Shown piece by piece: positions 10,839 through 20,503 of a stretch of DNA of 32,426 nucleotides (its first letter is position 1; each line of letters begins with the position of its first letter). The position numbers and the translations under genes are program-made. Origin of the DNA: Alphaproteobacteria bacterium (GTDB lineage: Bacteria; Pseudomonadota; Alphaproteobacteria; UBA6615). The notes under the pieces were generated by a model. The model searched no databases, was not told the DNA's origin, and was given only the letters and a program-made list of their open reading frames with translations. The DNA lies in contig PBMH01000025.1 of NCBI GenBank assembly GCA_002722515.1, positions 1-32,426 of the forward strand, given 5' to 3'.

Positions 10839-11278
10839 AGCGGAAACACCGACGTCTCCTCTTCGTCGTGGTCTCACTAGGGTTACTGGGTTCGGCCGCC
10901 GCGCTAATCCTGAACACGGTCGAGGACAGCCTCATCTTCTTTTACACACCCTCCGATCTGGCTGCACGTCCGGCTGCACCGGACAACCGGTTCCGCCTAG
11001 GTGGTCTAGTCGAGAAGGGTAGCGTTCGCAGCAAGGGCAAAACCACATTCTTTAACGTCACAGACATGAACAGAACAATCTCGGTAATCTATACAGGTGT
11101 CCTGCCAGACCTATTCCGCGAAGGACAAGGTGTAGTCGCCGAGGGAACACTCGACCCGGATGGTCGCTTCACGGCCAGCCAGATTCTAGCCAAGCATGAT
11201 GAAACCTACATGCCTAAAGAGGTCGCCGACGCCCTGAGCAAGAAGGGTCGATGGCGTGAGGGGAAATCCGGGAAATGA
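10835..11278 (+). CDS. ccmE: Cytochrome c maturation heme chaperone CcmE
   Basis: RFRLGGLVEKGSV, VVAEGTLDPDGRFTASQILAKHDETYMP with heme-binding His. Confidence 0.95.
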   Translation: MKRKHRRLLFVVVSLGLLGSAAALILNTVEDSLIFFYTPSDLAARPAAPDNRFRLGGLVEKGSVRSKGKTTFFNVTDMNRTISVIYTGVLPDLFREGQGVVAEGTLDPDGRFTASQILAKHDETYMPKEVADALSKKGRWREGKSGK

Positions 11279-13284
11279 TTGCAGAGATCGGCCAGTATGT
11301 TCTGATCATTGCACTTGTACTTGCGGCCATTCAATCGGTCGTACCACTTTGGGGTGCGGCGCGTGACGAAGCTAGATTGATGGTAGTCGGCGACCGATCG
11401 GCGATCGCCCAGGCGGTCGCCCTGCTTATCGCATTCGCAGCGCTAACACATGGTTTCATCACGTCGGATTTTTCGCTAACAGTAGTGTTTCAGAATAGCC
11501 ACTCCCTAAAGCCGATGCTCTACAAGGTGAGTGGGGTGTGGGGAAACCATGAAGGTTCAATGCTGCTCTGGGTTCTGGTTCTGGCGCTTTTCAGTGCCAC
11601 CGTCGCGATCTTTGGACAGAACCTGCCCCCAACGCTGAAGGCCAGGGTCCTCGCAATTCAAGCGATGATTGGTTTTGCCTTCCTCGCCTTCATTATTTTC
11701 ACGTCGAACCCTTTCGCGCGGCTTAGTCCGGTACCACTTGACGGCACCGGCCTCAACCCGTTGCTGCAGGATCCCGGTCTCGCCTTCCACCCGCCGCTGC
11801 TCTATCTTGGCTATGTCGGCTTCTCTATGGCGTTCTCTTTCGCAATCGCCGCCCTGGTCGAGGGACGCGTTGATGCGGCATGGGGCCGCTGGGTCCGCCC
11901 TTGGACGCTCGCAGCTTGGGCTTTTCTGACCGGCGGCATCGCGTTGGGCAGCTGGTGGGCTTATTACGAACTAGGTTGGGGTGGTTGGTGGTTCTGGGAC
12001 CCAGTCGAGAACGCTAGCTTTATGCCATGGCTGTTCGGTACTGCGCTGCTACATTCGTCGGCCGTGGTCGAGAAGCGTGATACCCTGAAAAGCTGGACCA
12101 TCCTTCTCGCTATTCTAACTTTCTCCATGAGCCTTCTGGGAACCTTCTTGGTCCGATCCGGTGTCCTTACCTCCGTACACACCTTCGCAACTGATCCCGA
12201 GCGCGGCGTCTTCATACTTGCTATTCTCGCAATTGCCATCGGCGGCGCGCTAATTCTTTTTGCGTTGCGCGCACCCGGCATGAAGGGTGGTGGCCTGTTC
12301 GCCCCGGTCAGCCGTGAGGGTGCGCTGGTTGCCAACAACATGCTGCTAACACTCGCCGCGGTTACGGTTCTACTCGGTACTCTTTATCCACTGATACTAG
12401 AGGCCCTGTCCGGCGGCCAGTCCCGGGTCTCGGTCGGCCCACCGTTCTTCAACGCCACCTTCAGCCCAATCATGGTACCTCTGGTGCTGCTGGTCGCGCT
12501 GGGGCCGTTTCTGGCCTGGAAGCGCGGCAATCTGCGCATGGCATTCGGAAAACTAGTCCCGGCAGCAATCGGCGCATTCCTGGCGATCATTATCACATAC
12601 CTCATGGTGCCCGGTGGCCCCGCGCTCGCTCCCCTAGCGATGGGCCTCGCCGCATGGCTAGGAATTGGTGCGATTTCCGAGTGGAGCGGCCGTATCAGGC
12701 TGTTCAGATCTCACCCGAGAGACGCGCTGCGGCGAATTCACGAACTGCCTCGATCCGCCAGCGGGATGACTATGGCACATCTCGGCCTCGCCGTAATGAT
12801 CGTTGGAATAACCGGCTCGTCAGCCTGGCGCGCAGAGTTAGTTACCACCCTAGTCCCCGGACAAACCGCCGAGGGCCCGGGCTATGCCGTAACCCTGGAG
12901 TCTGTCATCGAGGGCCGCGGCGCCAACTATATTTTTGAACGCGGCACCCTCCTGATTACCGACGGTGGTCGGCCTGTCGCTAAACTGAACACGGAGCGGC
13001 GTTTCTTCCCCGTTGCCAACCAAACAACGACCGAGGCCGGTATTCGTACAACCATTTTTGGCGATCTCTACGGCGTAATCGGCGAGCGGGGACGCACGCC
13101 TGAAACAGCCGACGCCTGGACCGTAAAATTCTTCGTGAACCCTCTGGTGCCCTGGATCTGGCTCGGGGCCATGTTGATGGCGGTCGGCGGATTCCTGTCC
13201 CTGAGCGATCGGCGACATCGCGTCGGCGCGCCGCGCCGCGCAGCAACGGCCTTAACGAAACGGGTTCCGGACTCAGCCGAGTAA
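11275..13284 (+). CDS. ccmF: Heme lyase subunit CcmF
   Basis: GVWGNHEGSMLLW, WAYYELGWGGWWFWDPVENASFMPWL (WWD), 669 aa polytopic. Confidence 0.96.
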   Translation: MIAEIGQYVLIIALVLAAIQSVVPLWGAARDEARLMVVGDRSAIAQAVALLIAFAALTHGFITSDFSLTVVFQNSHSLKPMLYKVSGVWGNHEGSMLLWVLVLALFSATVAIFGQNLPPTLKARVLAIQAMIGFAFLAFIIFTSNPFARLSPVPLDGTGLNPLLQDPGLAFHPPLLYLGYVGFSMAFSFAIAALVEGRVDAAWGRWVRPWTLAAWAFLTGGIALGSWWAYYELGWGGWWFWDPVENASFMPWLFGTALLHSSAVVEKRDTLKSWTILLAILTFSMSLLGTFLVRSGVLTSVHTFATDPERGVFILAILAIAIGGALILFALRAPGMKGGGLFAPVSREGALVANNMLLTLAAVTVLLGTLYPLILEALSGGQSRVSVGPPFFNATFSPIMVPLVLLVALGPFLAWKRGNLRMAFGKLVPAAIGAFLAIIITYLMVPGGPALAPLAMGLAAWLGIGAISEWSGRIRLFRSHPRDALRRIHELPRSASGMTMAHLGLAVMIVGITGSSAWRAELVTTLVPGQTAEGPGYAVTLESVIEGRGANYIFERGTLLITDGGRPVAKLNTERRFFPVANQTTTEAGIRTTIFGDLYGVIGERGRTPETADAWTVKFFVNPLVPWIWLGAMLMAVGGFLSLSDRRHRVGAPRRAATALTKRVPDSAE

Positions 13285-13288
13285 CACC

Positions 13289-13837
13289 ATGCGCCAACTT
13301 ATCATCATTCTACCTTTAGCGGTATTCGCGGCCCTGATCGGCCTCATGGCATCACTACTCACGGATGAAGAACGCAATAACAACCTTTCACGCCTGCCCT
13401 CGCCGTTAGTTGGCAAGCCGGCGCCAACAATCTCGCTGCCGGCGATCGCAGCCAATGTACCGGGCGGCCTCTCAACCACCGACCTCCAAGGGAAAGTGTC
13501 GATAGTCAACGTATTTGCGTCCTGGTGTACACCCTGCCTAGCCGAACACCCATTAATCACGAGGCTCGCGACCGAGGGAGCTCGAGTCTACGGCATCAAC
13601 CACCGCGACGAGGCCGCCGATGCCATCACCTGGCTGCGGCGCTACGGGAACCCGTATGCCGCTATCGGTTTCGACGCCGACGGCCGCGCGTCACTCGAGT
13701 GGGGGGTGACGGGAGTGCCCGAAACATTCATCATCAGTGCCGACGGCATGATTGTATACAAGCTCGCTGGGCCAATCACGCCCGAGGCGCTGGACAGAAA
13801 GATTCTTCCGATACTGCGTGAGTTAGAGGGCGGATGA
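13289..13837 (+). CDS. ccmG: Thiol:disulfide oxidoreductase CcmG/DsbE
   Basis: Thioredoxin-like VNVFASWCTPCLAEHPLI, GVPETFIISADG. Confidence 0.94.
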   Translation: MRQLIIILPLAVFAALIGLMASLLTDEERNNNLSRLPSPLVGKPAPTISLPAIAANVPGGLSTTDLQGKVSIVNVFASWCTPCLAEHPLITRLATEGARVYGINHRDEAADAITWLRRYGNPYAAIGFDADGRASLEWGVTGVPETFIISADGMIVYKLAGPITPEALDRKILPILRELEGG

Positions 13838-14448
13838 GGCAGACCACAATTTTTTTATTAGCCGCCACGCTGACCTGCCTAATAGACATCACAGTATCTG
13901 TGGCAGTGGAGCCTGACGAGGTGCTCGACGACCCGATGATCGAAAACCGGGCCCGTGAAATATCTTCCGAACTGCGTTGCGTCGTTTGCCAGAACCAATC
14001 CATCGATGATTCCGACGCGGACATCGCACGTAGCATGCGCCTACTCGTTCGCGAACGTCTGTTAGCCGGCGACAGCGATGATCAAGTAATCGGATATATT
14101 GTAGCCCGCTACGGCGATTTCATTCTGCTCCGGCCACCGTTCCAGGCTAACACTCTGGCCCTGTGGCTCACGCCACCTATCATGGCGATAGTGATCGCCG
14201 CCGTCGCGTTGCTCTACTGTCGGACCTATCAGAGAAGGCGCATTAAGGACACGAGGCCGCACCGCCTCTCGCTTGCCGACCGCAGAGAGCTTGAGGCGTT
14301 GGTGAACCGGTTCGCTGCCGTGAACCTCGCCCCATCACCGCACAACAGTCTAAGCAACGAAATCAAAGAGGGCCTGAACCCGCGCGACCCGGACGCAAAC
14401 ACCGGTGAAGGGAAACCGAACGGCGATGGGACGCCCCGGCCAGCATGA
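13834..14448 (+). CDS. ccmH: Cytochrome c maturation protein CcmH
   Basis: ELRCVVCQNQSIDDSDADIARSMR LRCxxC motif. Confidence 0.95.
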   Translation: MRQTTIFLLAATLTCLIDITVSVAVEPDEVLDDPMIENRAREISSELRCVVCQNQSIDDSDADIARSMRLLVRERLLAGDSDDQVIGYIVARYGDFILLRPPFQANTLALWLTPPIMAIVIAAVALLYCRTYQRRRIKDTRPHRLSLADRRELEALVNRFAAVNLAPSPHNSLSNEIKEGLNPRDPDANTGEGKPNGDGTPRPA

Positions 14449-15404
14449 CGTTCTGGTTAGCCCTTGCCGCGGTCAACCTTTGTCTAGTCACCTGGATTAT
14501 CTGGCCACTGTTCCGCTTGAACGATACCGACACGGAGCGTGCCGCGTATGAGGTTACCATCTATTATGATCAGTTGCAGGAACTCGATCGAGATCGCGCG
14601 CGTGGACTGATCGACGAAACGCAAGCGGACTCGGCGCGGCGTGAAATAGAGCGCCGGTTGCTTGCGGCAGGCCGCGCCACCGAGCTAAACCGCAAACCAA
14701 AGGTCAAAAGTCACCTAGCGCTGACGGCCTTTCTAATCACCTTGGTACCGTTCTGTAGTATAATTCTATATCTTTATCTCGGATCGCCCGGTGTGCCAGA
14801 TGTCCCCTTCGCCGCGCGCAGCGCACCCCCTCGTGCAACCAACGGAATCATCGCGACCGCGAACGCACAGCTACAAGAGGCAGAGGCACGAACGATCGCA
14901 ACGCCCGAGGATGCGCAAACCTGGTTCGACCTAGGCCGCCTGCGGCTGGTCGCCAGAGACATTAGCGGCGCCGAAACCGCCCTAGCCCGAGCCCGGGTGC
15001 TCGACCCCGCCCGCCCCGAGATCGCCTCGGCCCAAGGCGAAGCGCTAGTCCAGCTCGCCAACGGGCTGGTCACGCCAGCCGCGAGGGCAGCTTTTACGAC
15101 GGCACTAAAGGGGAATTCTGGCGACCCGCGCGCCCGCTACTTCCTCGCACTGGCCGACTATCAATCCGGTCGCAAACATGAGGCGCTTGACGCCTGGTCA
15201 GCGCTCGGCGGGGACACCCCGGTCGATGCGCCATGGCGGCCGACCGTTCTGGCCCGAGTGATCGACACCGCACGCGAGCTTGGCCATGACCCGGCCAACT
15301 GGCTACCAACCAAGGTTACGCCGGAGAGCGGCCCACAAGGTTCAAACAGCGACAACATCTCCACGATACAGAATCTAAACGACACGGAAGTCTCGGACCG
15401 CTGA
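14445..15404 (+). CDS. ccmI: Cytochrome c maturation protein CcmI (TPR)
   Basis: N-terminal TM plus YYDQLQELDRDRARGLIDETQADSARREIERRLL; TPR-like repeats; overlaps ccmH by 4 nt. Confidence 0.9.
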   Translation: MTFWLALAAVNLCLVTWIIWPLFRLNDTDTERAAYEVTIYYDQLQELDRDRARGLIDETQADSARREIERRLLAAGRATELNRKPKVKSHLALTAFLITLVPFCSIILYLYLGSPGVPDVPFAARSAPPRATNGIIATANAQLQEAEARTIATPEDAQTWFDLGRLRLVARDISGAETALARARVLDPARPEIASAQGEALVQLANGLVTPAARAAFTTALKGNSGDPRARYFLALADYQSGRKHEALDAWSALGGDTPVDAPWRPTVLARVIDTARELGHDPANWLPTKVTPESGPQGSNSDNISTIQNLNDTEVSDR

Positions 15405-15407
15405 TAA

Positions 15408-15830
15408 ATGGACAGCTTATTCAACCTCATTCGGCTCAGTATTGCCGTTGCCGCCGCCATTGCTATTATCATCGGTCTCTATCGTGGCCTGCGCTGGCGG
15501 TTTCCAAGACTAAGCACGTTCCGCGCTAGGCTAATCATCGGATTGGGTGCAGTTGTACTTATCTCCATCTCAACGAACCGCCTGACGACCAGCGACGCCC
15601 AGTGTCTTGCCCATGAGAATACTGTGCTGCTGCGCGGCGAACGTATTATCAATTTTCGCCAAACCGAGATCGAACGACCTGCCCGCACGATAAACTCACC
15701 GCAATATACGAATGTTCTGGAATCCTGCACATTTCTGGCCCGGTACTGCCCCCTAGACAGCGCTATCAAGACCAGCATAAGGGCAGACAAACTCTGTGAC
15801 CTCGCCGCCGCAGGCGCGCCTTTAAACTAG
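15408..15830 (+). CDS. Hypothetical membrane protein, 140 aa, immediately downstream of ccmI
   Basis: Two hydrophobic N-terminal segments; four Cys in the C-terminal half; begins 3 nt after the ccmI stop. Confidence 0.7.
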   Translation: MDSLFNLIRLSIAVAAAIAIIIGLYRGLRWRFPRLSTFRARLIIGLGAVVLISISTNRLTTSDAQCLAHENTVLLRGERIINFRQTEIERPARTINSPQYTNVLESCTFLARYCPLDSAIKTSIRADKLCDLAAAGAPLN

Positions 15831-15868
15831 ACCCTGGAAGAACCGTGATGTCAGCGCCTGGATCAGGA

Positions 15869-16654
15869 CTATTTCCCGGTAAAGAATGGCTTGCGCTTCT
15901 CTGTGAACGCCGTGCGGCCCTCGATATAGTCTTGACTAGCGAAACAAGCAGCCACCTGAGCCTCGCACAGTGCCGTATCGCGATCGGCCGGCGGCTTTAG
16001 ATTTTCTTGTACGGCGGTTTTCACCGCCCGGATCGTCAATGGTGCGTTACCGGCAATGCGGCTGACATAGTCGTCGCAGAAATCTGTTAGCTCTGCGCGA
16101 GGCACAACGCGATTGATTAGCCCCATTGTCTGCGCTTCGTCAGCGTCGAACTGGCGCGCAGTATAGAAAATCTCCATCGCGAAGGACGGACCGACGATCT
16201 GCATCAACCTCTCAATCCCCGGCGCGGCATAGCCCAAGCCGAGCTTGGCAGCTGGAACTGCAAAGCGCGAATCGTCCGATGCGACGCGAATGTCGCAGCA
16301 TAGGGCTATGGCCAGCCCACCGCCAATCGCATAGCCGCCGATACGGGCAATGGTCGGCATCGGTGCCTGGGTCAGGACGTTCTGAAAATCGGCAACAGCC
16401 GCTCCATAATCGGCTACGGCATCGACGGTGTCCCGTTCCTCGCCGAACTTCGAGATGTCAGCGCCTGCAACGAAAGCCTTCTCGCCCGCACCCGTCACGA
16501 CAACGACCCGCACACCCCCGTCACAGAAATCTCGAATTACAGCAGCGCCATCGCGCCACATTTCCAGCGACATCGCGTTATGCCGGTCGGGGTTGTTAAA
16601 AGTTAGGTAGCCGACACCTTCTTCACAGCGGCTGAGAATACGGTCAGTGGTCAT
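15869..16654 (-). CDS. Enoyl-CoA hydratase/isomerase family protein
   Basis: KAFVAGADISKFGE, ARIGGYAIGGGLAIALCCDIRVASDDSRFAVPAAKLGLGYAAPGIERL crotonase signature. Confidence 0.93.
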   Translation of the reverse strand: MTTDRILSRCEEGVGYLTFNNPDRHNAMSLEMWRDGAAVIRDFCDGGVRVVVVTGAGEKAFVAGADISKFGEERDTVDAVADYGAAVADFQNVLTQAPMPTIARIGGYAIGGGLAIALCCDIRVASDDSRFAVPAAKLGLGYAAPGIERLMQIVGPSFAMEIFYTARQFDADEAQTMGLINRVVPRAELTDFCDDYVSRIAGNAPLTIRAVKTAVQENLKPPADRDTALCEAQVAACFASQDYIEGRTAFTEKRKPFFTGK

Positions 16655-16734
16655 TCTTTTTCTCCTGGCCGTTTCATCGACCTTTGAATTGAATCACGGC
16701 AACGAAAATTCGTACTGCGACGATTGCATCAACC

Positions 16735-17493
16735 TCAATCAATATAGAGCGGGTGCAATTCTAGAAAGTCTGAAACCCGCGATCCGGGGTAATAGGTTGC
16801 CGCAAATGACGGGCGGGCCTGGAAACGCCGGTACCACTCACCCACACGGGGGTAATTAGTCTGCCATATTCCCTCAAGTCCGAGGTCAACCATGCGATCA
16901 ATCGCTGGAATTACCAGCACATCGGCCAGGGTAAACTGATCCCCTAGCAACCAGGGACCGTGTTTGAGTGCGGCGTGCATGCGCGAACAGGTGTCGTCGA
17001 GCTGACCGAGCGCAATATCAACATCCTCGCGGCTAAATCCGGTAGGCTTACCCATGCGCTGAAACATCTCCCTACGCACTTTTCGGACATTCATCTGTTC
17101 AGCCTCAAACCGTGCCTGGTCAAGACCTTTGAAACGATAGAGAAACGCTCGATTGAATGAAGGCACGCGAATTGCTGGAACCGTTACCTCCTCGGCAAAA
17201 TGCATCCACGCCCGCATTCGGGCACGCGCGACCACATCCTTGGGCGTCAACGCGACACCGGGATATTGTTCATCCAAATACTCACAGATCACACTCGACT
17301 CCAGAATCACGTTATTTCCGTCAAGGAGCGTCGGCACAACACCGTTCGGGTTGAGTTTGAGATAGTCCGGCTTGAGTTGATCCTTGTCCCCCAAATTTAG
17401 AAGCACGGTCTCGAAGGCCAGCTCCTTCTCAGCCAAGACCACGCGCACCTTCTGGCTGCAAGTAGAGTGATGGGCGTGATACAGTGTGAGGAT
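16735..17493 (-). CDS. Glutathione S-transferase family protein (start extended to ATC)
   Basis: Extending upstream of the ORF-track Met gives (I/M)LTLYHAHHSTCSQKVRVVLAEKELAFETVLLNLGDKDQLKPDYLKLNPNGVVPTL, a GST N-terminus; GGAAGG lies 6 nt upstream of ATC at 17493. Confidence 0.82.
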   Translation of the reverse strand: MLTLYHAHHSTCSQKVRVVLAEKELAFETVLLNLGDKDQLKPDYLKLNPNGVVPTLLDGNNVILESSVICEYLDEQYPGVALTPKDVVARARMRAWMHFAEEVTVPAIRVPSFNRAFLYRFKGLDQARFEAEQMNVRKVRREMFQRMGKPTGFSREDVDIALGQLDDTCSRMHAALKHGPWLLGDQFTLADVLVIPAIDRMVDLGLEGIWQTNYPRVGEWYRRFQARPSFAATYYPGSRVSDFLELHPLYID

Positions 17494-17550
17494 GTCAGAC
17501 CTTCCGGGTTCTATAATTTAAGTGCTGGAAAATTACCTATCCACCTGACG

Positions 17551-18531
17551 CTAGGCGAGCGCTTCAACCAGCAGTTCGTAGGAGCGCACCCGAGCAGCGT
17601 GATCCCAAATCGCCGCCACAACCATCAGCTCATCGGCTCCGGTTTCCTTGATCATTGGTGCAAGCGCAGCCCCGATGGTCTCTGGAGTACCGTAAAAGGA
17701 ACAGCCCAGCATCGCAGAGGCCTGGGCCTTCTCCATGGGCGACCAGAATGTCTCGATGTCGTCGACGGGTGGCGGCAATTGACCCCGTGTGCCGCGAACC
17801 ATGCGCGTAAACTGCTGTTGCGGAGAGGTGAATAGGCGTCGTGCCTCGTGCTCGGTCTCCGCGATAACGATATTACACCCAACCATTACATAGGGTTCCG
17901 CGAGTTGATCGGAGGGTTCAAATTTCTCGCGATAAATCGTGACTGCCTGCGTCAACGCCTGCGGGGCAAAGTGAGAAGCAAACGCATAAGGCAGACCCAG
18001 TATGGCTGCAAGCTGAGCCCCATACAGACTTGAGCCAAGTATCCATAATGGCACGTTGGTGTCCTCGCCGGGAATTGCGTGAAGCACCTGCTCCTCTTGT
18101 CGCGGACCCAGCAAAGCCCGCAGTTCAACCACGTCCTGCGGAAAATTCTCCGAAGCGCCGGGGCCACGGCGGAATGCCTGCAGGGTGCGCTGATCGGTGC
18201 CCGGAGCGCGGCCAAGACCGAGGTCAATGCGACTTGGGAAGAGCGTCGCCAGTGTTCCAAACTGCTCGGCTATCACCATGGGCGAATGATTGGGTAGCAT
18301 CACGCCACCCGCCCCCACTCGGATAGTCTTCGTGCCCGCCGCGACATGACCGATACATACCGATGTGGCTGCACTAGCTATACCAGCTAGATTGTGATGC
18401 TCCGCCAGCCAGAACCGCTTGTAGCCTGCTGCCTCCGCATGCTGGGCGAGGTCGCGGGCATTGGCCAGTGCGTCGGTCGGAGCAAAACCCTCACCAATAT
18501 AGGCAAGGTCGAGGATCGAGAGTTGAACCAT
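17551..18531 (-). CDS. LLM-class flavin-dependent oxidoreductase (luciferase-like)
   Basis: [12 protein letters not shown]..., [74 protein letters not shown]. Confidence 0.94.
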   Translation of the reverse strand: MVQLSILDLAYIGEGFAPTDALANARDLAQHAEAAGYKRFWLAEHHNLAGIASAATSVCIGHVAAGTKTIRVGAGGVMLPNHSPMVIAEQFGTLATLFPSRIDLGLGRAPGTDQRTLQAFRRGPGASENFPQDVVELRALLGPRQEEQVLHAIPGEDTNVPLWILGSSLYGAQLAAILGLPYAFASHFAPQALTQAVTIYREKFEPSDQLAEPYVMVGCNIVIAETEHEARRLFTSPQQQFTRMVRGTRGQLPPPVDDIETFWSPMEKAQASAMLGCSFYGTPETIGAALAPMIKETGADELMVVAAIWDHAARVRSYELLVEALA

Positions 18532-18595
18532 AAGAACACCTTAGCGCAAGCCTGTGCAAATAACAGATGCGCCGCAAACCGGCGGAAATTTAGGG

Positions 18596-20044
18596 CTAGA
18601 TAGCTTTCAGCTTCCGATACGCGAACAACACCATCCTCAAAAGCAAAACCCCGTGCCGGAAGCGGGAAATCTGCGTACTTCCGTAGGAACGCTCCCGATA
18701 GCGCACCGGAACCTCTCGCAGTTTGAGGTCGAGCTTGGCAGCCCCGAAAATCAGGTCGAAATCGCCGAACGGATCGAAGTCCCCGAAATAGTCACGGTTG
18801 CGGGCTAACTTCTTGTAATTAACCCGACTCATGCCCTTTGTGCCGCACAATGTGTCGGTATAGCGCTGGTTCAGAAGGTAGGTGAAGATCACAGCGAATG
18901 TTCGATTAGCCCAGTAATTCAGAAAACGCATCGCCTGCTGTTCCATCGGATATATCATGCGGGTACCGTTGACGAACTCCGCCTTGTTGGAGTTGAGGGC
19001 ATTGTAGAATTTCGGCATGTCCTCGGGTGGGACAGTGAGGTCCGCATCGAGTATGAACAGAAGATCATTCGTCGCAATATCAAAACCAGCGCGCACGGCA
19101 TCGCCCTTCCCTTTTCCAGGCTGCTGGATGGCGACAATATTCCGATCCGGATAGGCGCCCTTCACCCGCAGGACTTCATCCCAAGTCCCGTCCTCGCTGT
19201 TTCCTTCCACAAAAATAATCTCGAGTTCATTGCAAAATTTGGGCATCCGGGTGATAGCCGCCTCTATATTGCCGCGCTCGTTTCGACAGGGAATGACAAT
19301 CGATGTGGACATCGAGCGCGTTTCCTTCGAATCCGGCAGCCGGGCGACTACATAGTGTCGTAGGCATAGCTGCCGGATTAGCGGTAGCGGTGCAATATAT
19401 CTGTTAATTAGGGAACCAAGACCCCAAAGAGCGAATGGCATTATCAGGCGACGCTCCAGATGCACACGCTCGAAATCACTCATCTCCAACGAGTTCACTA
19501 TATCGTCTATCGACAGCCAATTTAGTGACGGGTGAGGCATACGCTTTGAAAGCATTTCGGCTAGCGAAAGGATCGGTTCCCAGAGATGAGAAAAATAGGT
19601 GATAACAATCCGGGTCTGGTCGCCGCAGACCGATTTGAGCTGGTCCATAAAGGCTTCGCAGTCGTAAAGAAAACCGAGCGTGTCAGGAACGATCACATAG
19701 TCGAAGACACCGGTCAGCCGGGATAGAGTTGCGGGGTCTTGCAAATCTGCCTCGATAAACTCGAGATTGGGATAGTCTGCCTTGGCGATGGCGATCATAT
19801 CCGGGCTGACGTCGATGCCAACCCCCACTGCGGGCTTCAGCTCGGCAAGCAGCTTCCCAGTGCCGCAGCCCAATACCAGGACCCGCTCATTCTCGGGAAT
19901 AAGATACTTCAGATACTCATAGTCTTGCTTGTAGAAATAGCTGTTGCGCGAAATCCAGTCATTGCGTTTGCACGCAATCCGGTTCTCCCATCGCTGAATC
20001 CCATCTCGATGGAGGTCCTTGCCTGACACGGCATCCGAACTCAT
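18596..20044 (-). CDS. Bifunctional SAM-dependent methyltransferase / family 2 glycosyltransferase fusion
   Basis: N-terminal VLVLGCGTGKLLAELKPAVGVGIDVSPDMI (class I MTase motif I); C-terminal STSIVIPCRNERGNIEAAI...LLFILDADLTVPPEDMPKFY (GT2). Confidence 0.9.
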   Translation of the reverse strand: MSSDAVSGKDLHRDGIQRWENRIACKRNDWISRNSYFYKQDYEYLKYLIPENERVLVLGCGTGKLLAELKPAVGVGIDVSPDMIAIAKADYPNLEFIEADLQDPATLSRLTGVFDYVIVPDTLGFLYDCEAFMDQLKSVCGDQTRIVITYFSHLWEPILSLAEMLSKRMPHPSLNWLSIDDIVNSLEMSDFERVHLERRLIMPFALWGLGSLINRYIAPLPLIRQLCLRHYVVARLPDSKETRSMSTSIVIPCRNERGNIEAAITRMPKFCNELEIIFVEGNSEDGTWDEVLRVKGAYPDRNIVAIQQPGKGKGDAVRAGFDIATNDLLFILDADLTVPPEDMPKFYNALNSNKAEFVNGTRMIYPMEQQAMRFLNYWANRTFAVIFTYLLNQRYTDTLCGTKGMSRVNYKKLARNRDYFGDFDPFGDFDLIFGAAKLDLKLREVPVRYRERSYGSTQISRFRHGVLLLRMVLFAYRKLKAI

Positions 20045-20054
20045 TCAAAAACCC

Positions 20055-20207
20055 TCACTCATCCACCTCTACAACACTACCCTTAGGGTTAAACTTCATT
20101 CCTATATTGCTCGTTGTACAAATTACAAACTTTTCGACGGTTTGGTTTTCAACGATTACGCCCATTGACCCAGTAGACATGTAATTTTCTTCGGCCCGAA
20201 TATGCAT
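20055..20207 (-). CDS. Candidate small protein (50 aa) directly upstream of the MTase-GT gene
   Basis: MHIRAEENYMSTGSMGVIVENQTVEKFVICTTSNIGMKFNPKGSVVEVDE; TTAGGAAA precedes ATG 20207; stop is 10 nt before the MTase-GT start. Below the ORF-track cutoff. Confidence 0.4.
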   Translation of the reverse strand: MHIRAEENYMSTGSMGVIVENQTVEKFVICTTSNIGMKFNPKGSVVEVDE

Positions 20208-20503
20208 TTTCCTAATCCACTTCTCGGCCCAAGCATGCCGATCAAAACCAGCGGGCAGGTGACGATATCAGAGCCAATAGCAAACGCGGGGTTGGGTATC
20301 CCAATACTCGTCTCCGCCGCTATATGCATTATAGCCATCGGAAAACAGCACCAAAACAATAGATAATCCAGGTCTTCTATACGAGGGCTTGCCGTCGAAT
20401 GCGCGAACCCCGTAACCTATTTAATGTCACCAAAACAGCATGGCCGACCGCGCGGAACCATGATGTTTCAGACAACAAACGCAGTTTCTGAGGAAAAATT
20501 CGT

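Noticed and set aside
20268-20270. In-frame TGA as a selenocysteine codon
   Set aside because: No SECIS-like hairpin seen just downstream and no Met start upstream; gene decay or chance is simpler.
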